NCBI RefSeq assembly: GCF_947494055.1
Contig: NZ_CANLTR010000009.1
Coordinates: 62,001 to 126,000 of the forward strand
DNA from: an uncultured Jannaschia sp.
GTDB lineage: Bacteria; Pseudomonadota; Alphaproteobacteria; Rhodobacterales; Rhodobacteraceae
Direction: 5' to 3'
Length of the DNA stretch: 64,000 bases
A program made the translations under genes and the position numbers. The notes below the pieces were generated by a model. It saw only the letters and a list, made by a program, of their open reading frames with translations, was not told the origin of the DNA and ran no database searches. Numbering within the stretch: the stretch's first letter is position 1; every line of letters starts with the position of its first letter. Of this stretch, positions 11,384 through 18,886 are shown piece by piece.

Positions 11384-11878
11384 ATGTACACTTTCCACAT
11401 GGATGCGACGAATGTGCTGGTGACTGTTGGGGCTGCGGCGATCGGTGGGTGGATCGGCTTCCTGTTAGCGAAGTGGCGCGACGATCGGCTACGTGCCGTC
11501 AACTTAACGATGAGCCTTAAGAGCAACGAGTTCGTTCGTGTGCGCCTTCGGGTTCTGGAAGTCCTGCGGCGGCAAGATGTCGGGCGTAGCGAAGTGGCGG
11601 ATTTTGCTCTGCCGCAATGGCGTACATTCCGCCTCGAACTGACCGAAGTGTTCAATCGGTACGACCTAATCTGCTTTCTTTTGGATAAGGGAGACCTCTC
11701 CCGTACCGTATTTGAGCGTTATTTGCGGACAAGTATCGCCGAGGACTACGCTTCGGCGCAGTGGGTGTTCGCTGCAATGGAGGGTTATTCAATCTTGGAT
11801 GGTGGTGACATCCGTCGGCCATTCTTTCCCTGTATCCGCAGGGCGCTTGGTCGTACAAGACCGCGCGAACAGGACTAG
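11384..11878 (+). CDS. Hypothetical membrane-anchored protein
   Basis: Up to 164 residues; an internal ATG at 11399 would give 159 and neither start has a convincing ribosome site. One N-terminal membrane helix (VLVTVGAAAIGGWIGFLLAKW, roughly residues 11-31) is followed by a charged, mostly helical cytoplasmic part of about 130 residues with many Arg, Leu and Phe. This resembles small DUF4760-like proteins, but I cannot assign a family. Its base composition is visibly less GC-rich than the flanking gyrA and dsbB-like genes, which suggests recent acquisition. The stop codon overlaps the convergent dsbB-like stop by 4 bases. Confidence 0.6.
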   Translation: MYTFHMDATNVLVTVGAAAIGGWIGFLLAKWRDDRLRAVNLTMSLKSNEFVRVRLRVLEVLRRQDVGRSEVADFALPQWRTFRLELTEVFNRYDLICFLLDKGDLSRTVFERYLRTSIAEDYASAQWVFAAMEGYSILDGGDIRRPFFPCIRRALGRTRPREQD

Positions 11879-12333
11879 GGTCGTTTCAGCGCCGCGGTGA
11901 TCCAGACGATTGCTAAGACACTCGACAGGACCGCGTTCCAACCCGCCATCGTGAGACCGAACTGCCAGACGATGTCGTCGCACATGACAAGCGTCTCGGG
12001 AATATCGGTGGAGAGCAGGTCGCCGCCGGACATGCCGGAGATCCCCGCGCCGGACCCGGTGCAGGAGGCGGGGCCGGGCCACCAGACCTGCTCGACGCCC
12101 GCGTGGAAGGCGCCGATTCCCGCGGTCACGAGCGCCGCGAGCGCTGCGAGGCCGGCCATCGCGCGGGGCCAAAGCCCGGCCAGCGCCGCGATGCCGAGCG
12201 CGATCCCGACGGCATGCGGCCAGCGTTGCCAAAGGCACATGGCGCAGGGCGCATAGCCCGCGAGCTGGAACAGGAACGCCCCACCCAGAAGCCCGACATG
12301 GCCCGTCGTGGCGAGGGCGACGAGGCGTCTCAT
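11875..12333 (-). CDS. DsbB-like disulfide bond formation protein
   Basis: 152 residues with four predicted membrane helices. The first periplasmic loop carries the quinone-linked pair CAMC (about residues 31-34) after QLAGYAP, and the second carries PASCTGSG and a later VMCDD cysteine, the arrangement used to re-oxidise DsbA-type thiol oxidases with ubiquinone. Shorter than E. coli DsbB (176 residues) but normal for the alphaproteobacterial branch. Its ATG overlaps the stop of the upstream YqaA/DedA-type gene by 4 bases, so the two are translationally coupled. Confidence 0.82.
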   Translation of the reverse strand: MRRLVALATTGHVGLLGGAFLFQLAGYAPCAMCLWQRWPHAVGIALGIAALAGLWPRAMAGLAALAALVTAGIGAFHAGVEQVWWPGPASCTGSGAGISGMSGGDLLSTDIPETLVMCDDIVWQFGLTMAGWNAVLSSVLAIVWITAALKRP

Positions 12334-12908
12334 AAGTACCTCACGAGGAAGATCGCCCCGACGAGAAGCACGCAGAACAGCGTGAAGACGAGACCCAGCC
12401 GCCGTTCGATGAAGTCCCGCACCGGCGGGCCGAAACGCCAGAGCAGCGCTGCCACGAGAAAAAAGCGCAGGCCCCGCGCGACGATCGAGGAGATCACGAA
12501 GACCGGCACCGAAAGCCCCGTCGCGCCAGACAGGATCGTGATGACCTTGAAGGGGAAGGGCGTGACGCCCGCGATCAGTACCGCCCAGGCGCCCCAGTCG
12601 TTGTAGCGCAGGCGGAACGCCTCGAAGCTGTCGCCCTTGCCGAGCGCGGTCAGGATCGGCTCGCCCAGCGACTCCCAGGCGAAATAGCCGATCGCGTAGC
12701 CGAGGAGTGCGCCGAGGACGCTGGCGATCGTGCAGACGGCTGCGATGATCCAGGCGCGATGCGGCGCGGCGAGGACCATCGGGATCAGCAGGACGTCGGG
12801 CGGGATCGGGAAGACCGAGCTCTCGATGAAGCTCACCACGGCGAGGACCCAGATCGCCTGCGGATGGGCCGCCCAGGACAGGGTCCAGTCGTAGAGCTTG
12901 CGGATCAT
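12330..12908 (-). CDS. YqaA/DedA-family (SNARE-associated/VTT domain) membrane protein
   Basis: 192 residues from the ATG at 12908. Several membrane helices with the family pattern FIESSVFPIPPDVLLIPMVL (about residues 27-46), where the acidic residue and the prolines are conserved, then GALLGYAIGYFAWESLG and VTPFPFKVITILSGATGL. DedA relatives act as lipid or ion transporters that keep membrane homeostasis; YqaA itself is little studied. First gene of a two-gene unit with the DsbB-like protein, and divergent from the zinc metallopeptidase. Confidence 0.82.
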   Translation of the reverse strand: MIRKLYDWTLSWAAHPQAIWVLAVVSFIESSVFPIPPDVLLIPMVLAAPHRAWIIAAVCTIASVLGALLGYAIGYFAWESLGEPILTALGKGDSFEAFRLRYNDWGAWAVLIAGVTPFPFKVITILSGATGLSVPVFVISSIVARGLRFFLVAALLWRFGPPVRDFIERRLGLVFTLFCVLLVGAIFLVRYL

Positions 12909-12970
12909 GGCGTTGCCGGTTCCATGGAAAACGGGCAGGGTCAAGCGCGAAGCATTTGAGGACGATCGTT

Positions 12971-13834
12971 ATGCAGTGGCGCGGACGCAGGGGCAGCAGC
13001 AATATCGTGGATCGCCGGGGACGGCGTGGCGGTGCGGGGCTGGCCGGTGGCGTCGGCGGGTTCGGATTGATCGTCGTGGTCATCATCGGCTGGTTCCTCG
13101 GCATCGACCTGACGCCGCTGCTGCAGGGCGGCGGCGGGGGCGGCTACACCGACACGGCCGGCGAGACCCGGCCCCTGAGCGAGGCGGAGGAGGCCGAAGG
13201 CGAGTTCGTCTCCGTCGTCCTCGCCTATACGGAGGACGTCTGGGCGAACGTGTTCGAGACACAGGTCGGCGAGCCCTACGACCCGCCAATCCTCGTCCTC
13301 TATTCGCAAGTGACCCAGAGTCCCTGCGGCGGCGCGAGCGGTGCGACCGGTCCGTTCTACTGCCCGTCCGACAACCGCATCTATCTCGACACCGCGTTCT
13401 TCACGACGCTCGAGCAGCGACTGGGCGCGGGTGGCGATTTCGCGGCGGCCTACGTGGTCGCTCACGAGGTCGCGCATCACGTCCAGGACGAGCTCGGCAT
13501 ACTCGGCCAGGCCAACCGTGTCCGCGCGCAGAGTTCGCAGGAAGAGGCCAACGCGATCTCGGTCCGGATCGAGCTGCAGGCCGACTGCCTCTCCGGCATC
13601 TGGGCGCGTCAGACACAGGCGCAGTTCGGCACGCTGGAACGCGGCGACATCGAGGAGGCGGTGAACGCGGCACGCCAGATCGGTGACGACGTGCTGCAGG
13701 AGCGGGCGGGGCAGGTGCCGATGCCGCACACCTTCACCCACGGCACGTCGGAGCAGCGCGCGCGATGGTTCCAGACCGGGTTCGAGTCGGGCGAAGTTCC
13801 GTCTTGTGACACGTTCTCGGCCCAGCGTCTGTGA
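12971..13834 (+). CDS. Neutral zinc metallopeptidase, YpfJ family
   Basis: 287 residues. A basic N-terminal segment rich in Arg and Gly precedes one membrane anchor (GGFGLIVVVIIGWFLGI, about 32-48) and a glycine-rich linker. The catalytic domain has the zinc-binding HExxH in VVAHEVAHHVQ (about 170-180), preceded by FYCPSDNRIYLDTAFF and followed by the family-specific RIELQADCLSGIWA, which supplies the third ligand region. Members are membrane-anchored putative proteases of unknown substrate. The ATG at 12971 is the first with the basic N-terminus intact. Followed 49 bases later by tRNA-Leu. Confidence 0.87.
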   Translation: MQWRGRRGSSNIVDRRGRRGGAGLAGGVGGFGLIVVVIIGWFLGIDLTPLLQGGGGGGYTDTAGETRPLSEAEEAEGEFVSVVLAYTEDVWANVFETQVGEPYDPPILVLYSQVTQSPCGGASGATGPFYCPSDNRIYLDTAFFTTLEQRLGAGGDFAAAYVVAHEVAHHVQDELGILGQANRVRAQSSQEEANAISVRIELQADCLSGIWARQTQAQFGTLERGDIEEAVNAARQIGDDVLQERAGQVPMPHTFTHGTSEQRARWFQTGFESGEVPSCDTFSAQRL

Positions 13835-13883
13835 TTGACCTTCATGCGGGTCGGGGCTAGGGCACGGCTGTCGCCCGAACGGG

Positions 13884-13968
13884 GCCCGTGTGGCGGAATT
13901 GGTAGACGCAGCGGATTCAAAATCCGCCGCCGCAAGGCTTGCCGGTTCGAGTCCGGCCACGGGTACCA
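13884..13968 (+). tRNA. tRNA-Leu (anticodon CAA)
   Basis: 85 nt including encoded CCA. Acceptor 13884-13890 pairs with CACGGGT before ACCA. The anticodon stem GCGGA/TCCGC encloses TTCAAAA, so the anticodon is CAA, reading UUG. A long variable arm marks it as class II (Leu), and the T arm is GCCGG-TTCGAGT-CCGGC. The first acceptor pair is G-U. Confidence 0.95.
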
Positions 13969-14357
13969 AGTCCCAGGTGCGAGGCTGGAAGGCGACACAT
14001 CCGATCCGGATGCACCCCGCGCGCTTTGATGCGTTGTGAATATCTGAAAATTCGATACAAAGGCCGCACGTCCGGGTGGGGGCGGTGCACGGGCCTCCGG
14101 GGGGCGGCCGCGGAGAACGCACTGGTTCAATTCCGGTGACGATCCAGACGCTCGGCCCCTTGCCGCAGCGCGTGGGATCGCCCCGGTGCCACGCCCGTCT
14201 TCCCGCGCCCGCCTGAGAGGACTCCGACTCCGCTTCGCCGTCCGGGCCCATGATGACGGGGCGGAGGTTGAACGACGATGACAGCTATTGTGGATCTCGA
14301 AAGGGATAGCTTGACGCGCGACGCGTCTCGCGCGCTTCGTCCTCGCGTGGCCTGCCG
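13969..14357. other. Intergenic region after tRNA-Leu
   Basis: 389 bases without a supportable gene. No ribosome site or coding pattern stands out. Bases 14119-14137 can fold into a T-arm-like hairpin with a TTCAATT loop, but no other tRNA part accompanies it. The downstream half should hold the promoter of the Hint-RTX gene, which I could not locate with confidence. Confidence 0.5.
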
Positions 14358-16346
14358 ATGACCGATCGTACCCGGATCGGATTCGACGACCTCGCCGCCG
14401 GAACGATCGTCTCGGATCAGTACGCCTCGCTCGGGGTGCGGATCGATTCCCTGCGGCCCGACGGATCGCCGAACGGGCGCCACCCGGTCATGGCCTTCGA
14501 CACCGCGCGACCGACCGGGGGGGATAGCGATCTCGCGACGACCAACCTTCGCAAGGTCCTGATCCTGTCGGAGGACGAGGACCGGTCCGATCCCGACGAC
14601 AATGCCGATGGCGGGATCTTCGGCTTCGTCTTCGATCGGCTGGCATTCCTGCATTCCCTCCTGCTCCTCGACATCGAGAACGGTGCAACGGTCGAGCTTT
14701 TCGACGTCGATGGCCGCAGCCTGCTGACCCGCGAGGTTCGGACGGGCGATGGTGGACAGGTCGAGCTCGCCCTCGACACCGCGAACGTGAAGTCGATGAC
14801 GGTCACGCTCGAAGGATCGGGCGCCGTCGACAACCTCGTGTTCACCGCAGATACCACGCCGGAGCCGGACGGTATCGTCGACGGGACCGACCGCGACGAT
14901 TTGATCGAGGTCGGCTACACCGACAGGGACGGCGACCGTATCGATGGGAACGACGCGTTCCTGCCGGGCGAGCGCGGCGACGACGACATCGTGCGCGCCG
15001 GCGCCGGCGACGACACGATCCGGGGCTTCGCCGGCGACGACGAGATCGCCGCAGGTGCCGGCAAGGACGTCGTCGAGGGCGGCGTGGGCGACGACGTGAT
15101 CGACGGCGAAGCCGGCGCCGACCGCATCGACGGGGGCTTTGGCGACGATTTCCTTCTCGGCGGGACTGGTAACGACACCATCGCCGGCGGCGTCGGGTTC
15201 GACACGGTCGAGGGGGATGACGGCAACGACGTCATCGACGGCGCCGAGGGGTCGGACAGGCTGTTCGGCGGCGACGGCAACGACACGCTGTTCGGCGGCA
15301 TCGGGAACGACCTGCTCGATGGCGGGGCCGGGAACGACGATCTCCGGGGCGGCGACGGACGCGACATCCTGCGCGGCGACGACGGCAACGACCTGCTTGC
15401 CGGTGGGGCCGATGCGGACACGCTCTCCGGGGGGGCCGGGAACGACAACCTGATCGGCGGGGACGGCGACGACGTGCTGTCGGGCGACGGCGGCAACGAC
15501 AACCTGTCCGGTGGCGCGGGCGACGACCGGCTGACCGGCGGGGCCGGGAACGACGACATTTTCGGCGGCGACGACCGGGACATCATCTTCGGCGCGACCG
15601 CGGGCGACCGGATCGACGGCGGGGCCGGGGGCGACGATTACGACATCCTCGATCTGCGCGGCACGAATCCGCGCTCGATCATCTACGACAGCCGCGATCC
15701 GGAATCAGGAATCGTGCGATTCGACCGGGGCGGCTTCGCGCGCTTCGAGGAGATCGAGCGCGTTGTTCCCTGCTTCACCCCCGGCACGCGGATCGCGACC
15801 GCGGCCGGAGACGTCGCGGTCGAATGCCTCCGGCCCGGCGACCGCGTGCGGACACGGGACGACGGCTTGCAGCCGGTCCGATGGATCGGACGGCGCGACC
15901 TTTCGGAGGCGGATCTCACGGCGGACGAGACGCTCCGTCCGGTGCGGATCGCCAAGGGCGCCCTCGGGCGTGGCCTGCCGGAGCGGGACATGCGCGTCTC
16001 GCCACAGCACCGCGTCCTCGTCTCCGACCCGATGACGGCGCTCTATTTCGGGCTGGACGAAGCGCTCGTGGCGGCCCGCCATCTGGTCGGCCGGCCCGGC
16101 ATCACGCGGGAGGCCCGGGGACCGGTGAGCTACCTCCACCTCCTGTTCGAACGACACCAGCTCGTCCTGTCCGACGGGGCCTGGACCGAGAGCTTCCAGC
16201 CGGGCCCGCATTCGCTTTCCGGGCTCGCGCCCGACAGCCGGATCGAGATACTGCGGCTCTTTCCCGAACTGGCGCAGGATGCAGGCGCCTATCCCGCCGC
16301 CCGGCCGGCCCTGAAGCGGCGCGAGGCGGCGTTGCTGCGCTTCTGA
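14358..16346 (+). CDS. Hint-domain RTX (hemolysin-type calcium-binding repeat) protein
   Basis: 662 residues in three parts. Residues 1-170: an acidic beta-rich domain without a signal peptide. About 200-430: a long run of glycine/aspartate nonapeptides of GGxGxDxLx type (for example GGDGNDTLF, GGAGNDNLI), which bind calcium and form a parallel beta-roll. About 471-625: a Hint domain starting at Cys472 (CFTPGTRIATAAGD), with GDRVRTRDDGLQPVRWIG and SPQHRVLVSD, the block-F/G-like histidine region. Such proteins are typical of Rhodobacteraceae and are thought to be exported by type I secretion through the repeats; the Hint part may self-cleave. No T1SS genes are adjacent. No clear ribosome site precedes the ATG. 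Confidence 0.88.
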   Translation: MTDRTRIGFDDLAAGTIVSDQYASLGVRIDSLRPDGSPNGRHPVMAFDTARPTGGDSDLATTNLRKVLILSEDEDRSDPDDNADGGIFGFVFDRLAFLHSLLLLDIENGATVELFDVDGRSLLTREVRTGDGGQVELALDTANVKSMTVTLEGSGAVDNLVFTADTTPEPDGIVDGTDRDDLIEVGYTDRDGDRIDGNDAFLPGERGDDDIVRAGAGDDTIRGFAGDDEIAAGAGKDVVEGGVGDDVIDGEAGADRIDGGFGDDFLLGGTGNDTIAGGVGFDTVEGDDGNDVIDGAEGSDRLFGGDGNDTLFGGIGNDLLDGGAGNDDLRGGDGRDILRGDDGNDLLAGGADADTLSGGAGNDNLIGGDGDDVLSGDGGNDNLSGGAGDDRLTGGAGNDDIFGGDDRDIIFGATAGDRIDGGAGGDDYDILDLRGTNPRSIIYDSRDPESGIVRFDRGGFARFEEIERVVPCFTPGTRIATAAGDVAVECLRPGDRVRTRDDGLQPVRWIGRRDLSEADLTADETLRPVRIAKGALGRGLPERDMRVSPQHRVLVSDPMTALYFGLDEALVAARHLVGRPGITREARGPVSYLHLLFERHQLVLSDGAWTESFQPGPHSLSGLAPDSRIEILRLFPELAQDAGAYPAARPALKRREAALLRF

Positions 16347-16412
16347 CCCATTCCCGTTTGTACCCCCCGGTTTTCGTGATAACCGGTGCGGACGGACACG
16401 CGCGGAGGGCTT

Positions 16413-16844
16413 ATGCGGCGTTGGCATTTCTACGTCATGGGTTGGATCGCACTGATCTACGGCCTTCTCGCGGCGGCGGAATACGTCCTCATCGTCTACG
16501 GGCTCGAGGTCGCCTGGCTCGGTCTCTATCCCCGCGACCAGATCGTGTGGCTGGAAACGCTGCCGACCTGGGTGAATGTCGTTTGGGCAGTGCATTCGCT
16601 TCTGGCGCTGGTCGGCGCGCTCTGCCTGCTCGCGCATGTGCGGGCGGCGGTCTGGATGCTCGCCTTCGCCTTCCTGACGCTGCTCGTGCTCGCGATATGG
16701 GCGCTGTTCTTCGCGCAGCCGACGATGGTCGCGCTGGCGGATGGCGGGGCGCTCGTCTGGGTCACGACGGGGCTCGTGCTGCTTCTCACCTTCCTGTTCT
16801 ACATCTACGCGCGTCAGGAAAAAGTCGCCGGCGAAGTTCTCTGA
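16413..16844 (+). CDS. Four-helix integral membrane protein of unknown function
   Basis: 143 residues. The ATG at 16413 follows a GGAGGG ribosome site. Four hydrophobic segments (about 7-27, 48-72, 76-102 and 112-132) with short loops and a positively charged C-terminal tail (IYARQEKVAGEVL) make it an inner-membrane protein with both ends in the cytoplasm. Hypothetical proteins of this shape occur in related bacteria; I do not recognise a functional family. It stands between the Hint-RTX gene and the ABC ATPase and could share the ATPase transcript, since only 61 bases separate them. Confidence 0.72.
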   Translation: MRRWHFYVMGWIALIYGLLAAAEYVLIVYGLEVAWLGLYPRDQIVWLETLPTWVNVVWAVHSLLALVGALCLLAHVRAAVWMLAFAFLTLLVLAIWALFFAQPTMVALADGGALVWVTTGLVLLLTFLFYIYARQEKVAGEVL

Positions 16845-16905
16845 GGCGGTTTACCCGACCGGGCCGGGTTGCTAGGGCAACCCGACCTTAACGCTCGGGC
16901 TTTCA

Positions 16906-17970
16906 ATGACATCTCGGCTGGAGATCCAGGGTCTCGTCCGCAGGCTGGGCGGGCGGGCCGTGGTGGACGACATCTCGCTCTCGGTTCCCGCCGGTCAGGT
17001 GACCTGCCTCCTCGGCCCGTCCGGCTGCGGCAAATCCACGACGCTGCGCCTGATCGCCGGGGTCGATCGTCAGGATGCGGGCTCCATCGCGCTGAACGGC
17101 CGGATCGTGTCCGACGGTTCGGTGCACGTTCCGCCGGAAGCGCGCGGCGTCGGGCTGATGTTCCAGGATTTCGCGCTTTTCCCGCATCTGAACGTGGCGC
17201 AGAACGTGGCCTTCGGCTTGCCGCGCGGGACGCGCTCCGCCGCGCGCGTGGCGGAACTCCTCGAACGCGTGGACCTCGCGGGCTACGACGCGAAGCATCC
17301 GCACGAACTCTCCGGGGGCGAGCAGCAGCGCGTCGCGCTGGCCCGTGCCCTGGCGCCGCGTCCGGGCATCATGCTGATGGACGAGCCGTTCTCGGGTCTC
17401 GACAACCGTCTGCGCGACGAGATCCGAGATGCGACGCTGAGCGTGCTGAAGGAGGAGGGGACCGCCGTGCTCCTCGTCACGCACGAACCCGACGAGGCGA
17501 TGCGGATGGCCGACGAGATCGCGCTGATGCGTGACGGGCGGATCGTGCAGCACGCCGCGCCCTACAACATCTACAACGCCCCCGTGGACCGTGCGGCGGC
17601 TGCGTTCTTCAGCGACATCAACACGCTGACCGGCACCGTGCGGGGGGCGCTGACGGAGACGCCGTTCGGCCAGTTCCTCGCCCCCGGACAACCCGACGGA
17701 ACCGAAGTGGACATCGTGTTCCGGCCCCAGCACGTGCGCATCGACTTCGACCGTGGGGGCCGCGGGCCGCACCCGACCGCGGCCGAGGGCACGCCCGCCC
17801 GAGGCATGGTGAAGCGCGCGCGTTTCATGGGAAAGGAGAGCCTCGTCGAGTTCGCCATGGACGACGGGCAAACGGTCACCGCAACGGTGCCGGCAGTCTT
17901 CCTGCCGAAGCCCGGCACGGTGCTTTGGCTGTCGATCCGGCGGGAACGCTGCTTCGTCTTCCGGCGGTGA
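16906..17970 (+). CDS. ABC transporter ATP-binding protein (Fe3+/polyamine importer subfamily)
   Basis: 354 residues. Nucleotide-binding domain with Walker A GPSGCGKST (about 38-46), Q-loop FQDFALFPHLNV, signature LSGGEQQRVALARAL (about 133-147), Walker B IMLMDEPFSGLD and the switch histidine in VTHEPDEA. A C-terminal TOBE-like domain (about 245-350) is typical of the FbpC/PotA/UgpC group that powers periplasmic-binding-protein-dependent import. No permease or binding-protein gene is adjacent, so it is an orphan ATPase that must serve permeases encoded elsewhere. Confidence 0.88.
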   Translation: MTSRLEIQGLVRRLGGRAVVDDISLSVPAGQVTCLLGPSGCGKSTTLRLIAGVDRQDAGSIALNGRIVSDGSVHVPPEARGVGLMFQDFALFPHLNVAQNVAFGLPRGTRSAARVAELLERVDLAGYDAKHPHELSGGEQQRVALARALAPRPGIMLMDEPFSGLDNRLRDEIRDATLSVLKEEGTAVLLVTHEPDEAMRMADEIALMRDGRIVQHAAPYNIYNAPVDRAAAAFFSDINTLTGTVRGALTETPFGQFLAPGQPDGTEVDIVFRPQHVRIDFDRGGRGPHPTAAEGTPARGMVKRARFMGKESLVEFAMDDGQTVTATVPAVFLPKPGTVLWLSIRRERCFVFRR

Positions 17971-18037
17971 CCCGCAAGCCTGACGAACGACGCCGCCGCG
18001 TGGGACGCGACGGCGTTCGAACCGATTCTTCTTGTCG

Positions 18038-18613
18038 TCAGCCGCCCCAGCTGCGGACATTGCCGCAATCGACGTGGGTGAAGTTCGACCGGCTGTACTT
18101 GCCGACGCCGCCCGCCGAGCAGGACGCCGCCGCGCGTGCGACCTGGCTGACCGACCGCGAGGTCAGCCGCAGATCCGCCGCCTGACCTTCGAGGTGCAGG
18201 GAGTGCTTCGCCACGCCGCGCGACCTGGCGCGCAGCATGGCGTTGGTCGCCGGCGAGCGGTATCCGGACAGCAGCATGAACGGCTCGCGCACGTCCACGA
18301 GCCGATGCGTCGCCGCGATGATATCGAGCGTCCGATTGTCGATCGGATGGACTTCGTTGCGCCGCCAGTCCCGGAAGAAGACGTTTATCTCGCGCATCGC
18401 CTCGCCGATGTAGCGGCCATCGACCCAGTAGATCGTGTCCATCGCCTCGCCGGTGCGCGGATTGTACATCTTAATGCGGCGGATGTCGCCGCCGCCCCGG
18501 AGGAACCCAGCGGCGTTGGAATAGGTGGGCGCGGCCGCCACGGCGGTTGCCGCGAACGCACCGAGTAGCCCACGTCGAGAGATCGACGTGCCTGCACACG
18601 TTTGATTGGTCAC
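18038..18613 (-). CDS. DUF882 (YcbK/MepK-like) M15-family murein endopeptidase, Tat-exported
   Basis: 191 residues from a GTG at 18613. This start gives a Tat signal (SISRRGLLGAFAATAVAAAP) close to the N-terminus, which longer versions would bury. The domain has MLLSGYRSPATNAMLRARS, the metal-binding HSLHLEGQAADLRL (His-x6-Asp) and FTHVDCGNVRSW. E. coli MepK of this family cleaves peptidoglycan cross-links, preferably the 3-3 links made by L,D-transpeptidases. Here it is divergent from exactly such an enzyme, with 273 bases between them. In E. coli ycbK also neighbours ycbB, which supports the assignment. Confidence 0.87.
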   Translation of the reverse strand: MTNQTCAGTSISRRGLLGAFAATAVAAAPTYSNAAGFLRGGGDIRRIKMYNPRTGEAMDTIYWVDGRYIGEAMREINVFFRDWRRNEVHPIDNRTLDIIAATHRLVDVREPFMLLSGYRSPATNAMLRARSRGVAKHSLHLEGQAADLRLTSRSVSQVARAAASCSAGGVGKYSRSNFTHVDCGNVRSWGG

Positions 18614-18886
18614 AATTCTGCCCCGTTCACTGCTTGGACCGTCTAACGCGGCCTCAGGTGTCTCATCCCCATGTGACAGGATTTGTGTCGCACAATTCAT
18701 CCGATTCTCGAACATTGTTCCCGGGGCGGCGGGGCGTGGGCGAAATTCCGCCAAGCACAGGGCATTCTGCGGGCTAGGGCGGATGTTGCCGGTCTGCCTA
18801 ATCGGAGAATCTTTTCGTCCCCTTAACGAACTCGTGGGACCGTACGGCTAGATCAGAAAGCGCAACCATCTGCCGGGACGTCCGAA

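Noticed and set aside
14119-14137. A T-arm-like hairpin with a TTCAATT loop 150 bases after tRNA-Leu
   Set aside because: No acceptor, D or anticodon arm goes with it, and no integrase or attachment-site repeat of the tRNA-Leu end is present, so it is not supported as a tRNA remnant.
14975-15640. Short regular DNA repeats that resemble a repeat array
   Set aside because: They encode Gly/Asp calcium-binding nonapeptides of the RTX protein in frame, with no fixed-length spacers, so this is not CRISPR.
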